This document shows positions 63,632 to 64,000 of a DNA stretch of 64,000 bases, piece by piece (within the stretch, counting starts at the first letter, position 1; the number at the start of each line of letters is the position of its first letter). The stretch spans positions 191,921,948 through 191,985,947 of the forward strand of contig CP136064.1 of assembly GCA_032622095.1 (NCBI GenBank), read 5' to 3'. A program made the translations under genes and the position numbers. The DNA comes from Siphonodentalium dalli (lineage: Eukaryota; Mollusca; Scaphopoda; Gadilida; Siphonodentaliidae). Below the pieces are notes generated by a model. The model was not told the DNA's origin. It searched no databases and saw nothing but the letters and a program-made list of their open reading frames with translations.

Positions 63632-64000
63632 TGCTAGTAGTATAAATAAGAAATTTATATTGTTTGTCACTCCATTGGCACATTTTTGTGTTTTTGTTTT
63701 GGTAGTTGAGTTTGAATTTTCAGTATGCTCAACACACTAACAGATTCAATGTGAAATCCACAAATTAACCAAACCCCTCTCACGTGAGTCTGATATTACA
63801 GCATTCTCTCAGGTCACCAGTACTGTTCAACACTGCCGATACGACCCAAAACGCCCCTTATATAGGTGACAAAGACAGGCGTGTCATTGTATCCCGCGGG
63901 TGTCGGTGATGAACTTTAGCACGTGTTGTTCACGTTATATTATGTTATATTTTGTTAATTTCTATCCATGGGTCCGGGTGGGCTTATATAGGCTTGCATG
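63632..64000 (+). other. Inter-unit DNA and start of the next unit (H)
   Basis: Collinear with the junctions between E, F and G, reaching GGGTGGGCTTATATAGGCTT at about 63977, the landmark that opens each unit. The array therefore continues beyond the window. Confidence 0.8.

Noticed and set aside
1-64000. tRNA, rRNA or other structural RNA genes
   Set aside because: No cloverleaf, A/B-box pair or rRNA core sequence was recognised on either strand.

Overview
This is eukaryotic, almost certainly marine-invertebrate DNA. It is AT-rich, has GT-AG introns, AATAAA signals, CAT-triplet microsatellites and several LINE families, one carrying a degenerate 2A-like motif. A mollusc or another lophotrochozoan is my best guess. 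The sequence alone does not fix the phylum.

The window is dominated by a tandem array of one gene: a seven-exon T-box transcription factor. The spliced product is about 576 residues, with a complete T-box DNA-binding domain at roughly residues 89-272. There are seven copies, called A to G here. A and B lie on the minus strand and C to G on the plus strand. B and C are head to head at about 17-18 kb. C to G are direct repeats with a unit of about 8.3-8.7 kb once insertions are removed; each unit holds the upstream flank, all exons and introns, the 3' UTR and a 129-bp minisatellite. An eighth unit starts in the last few dozen bases, so the array runs past the right edge.

Condition of the copies. 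D, E, F and G have open exons and usable splice sites throughout. C has an intact T-box but a 73-bp deletion in its last exon that shifts the frame and removes the C-terminal half of that exon. B is a pseudogene: exons 1 and 3 are missing and exon 4 has two stop codons. A has exons 1-6 intact, but its last exon is cut by a LINE that fills the left end of the window. All plus-strand copies share a 1-nt difference near the end that replaces the C-terminus seen in B. A and B are an older branch; C to G are near-identical even in introns, and variants are shuffled among them as expected from unequal crossing-over or gene conversion.

Layout: 1-3804 LINE (minus); 3805-10290 unit A; 10291-13280 spacer with an L1-like relic and a CAT microsatellite; 13280-17230 unit B; 17270-17885 three 170-bp repeats at the head-to-head junction; 17890-26300 unit C; 26300-36440 unit D (1.5-kb LINE in intron 2); 36440-44745 unit E; 44745-55270 unit F (1.1-kb hairpin element in intron 2, 0.7-kb LINE tail in intron 6); 55270-63970 unit G; then the start of unit H.

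The most unusual items are the array with its mosaic variant pattern, and two unrelated insertions (in F and B) with the same design: a long terminal hairpin directly beside a 12-13 bp inverted repeat whose partner forms the opposite terminus, resembling the asymmetric ends of Helentron/Helitron2 elements.
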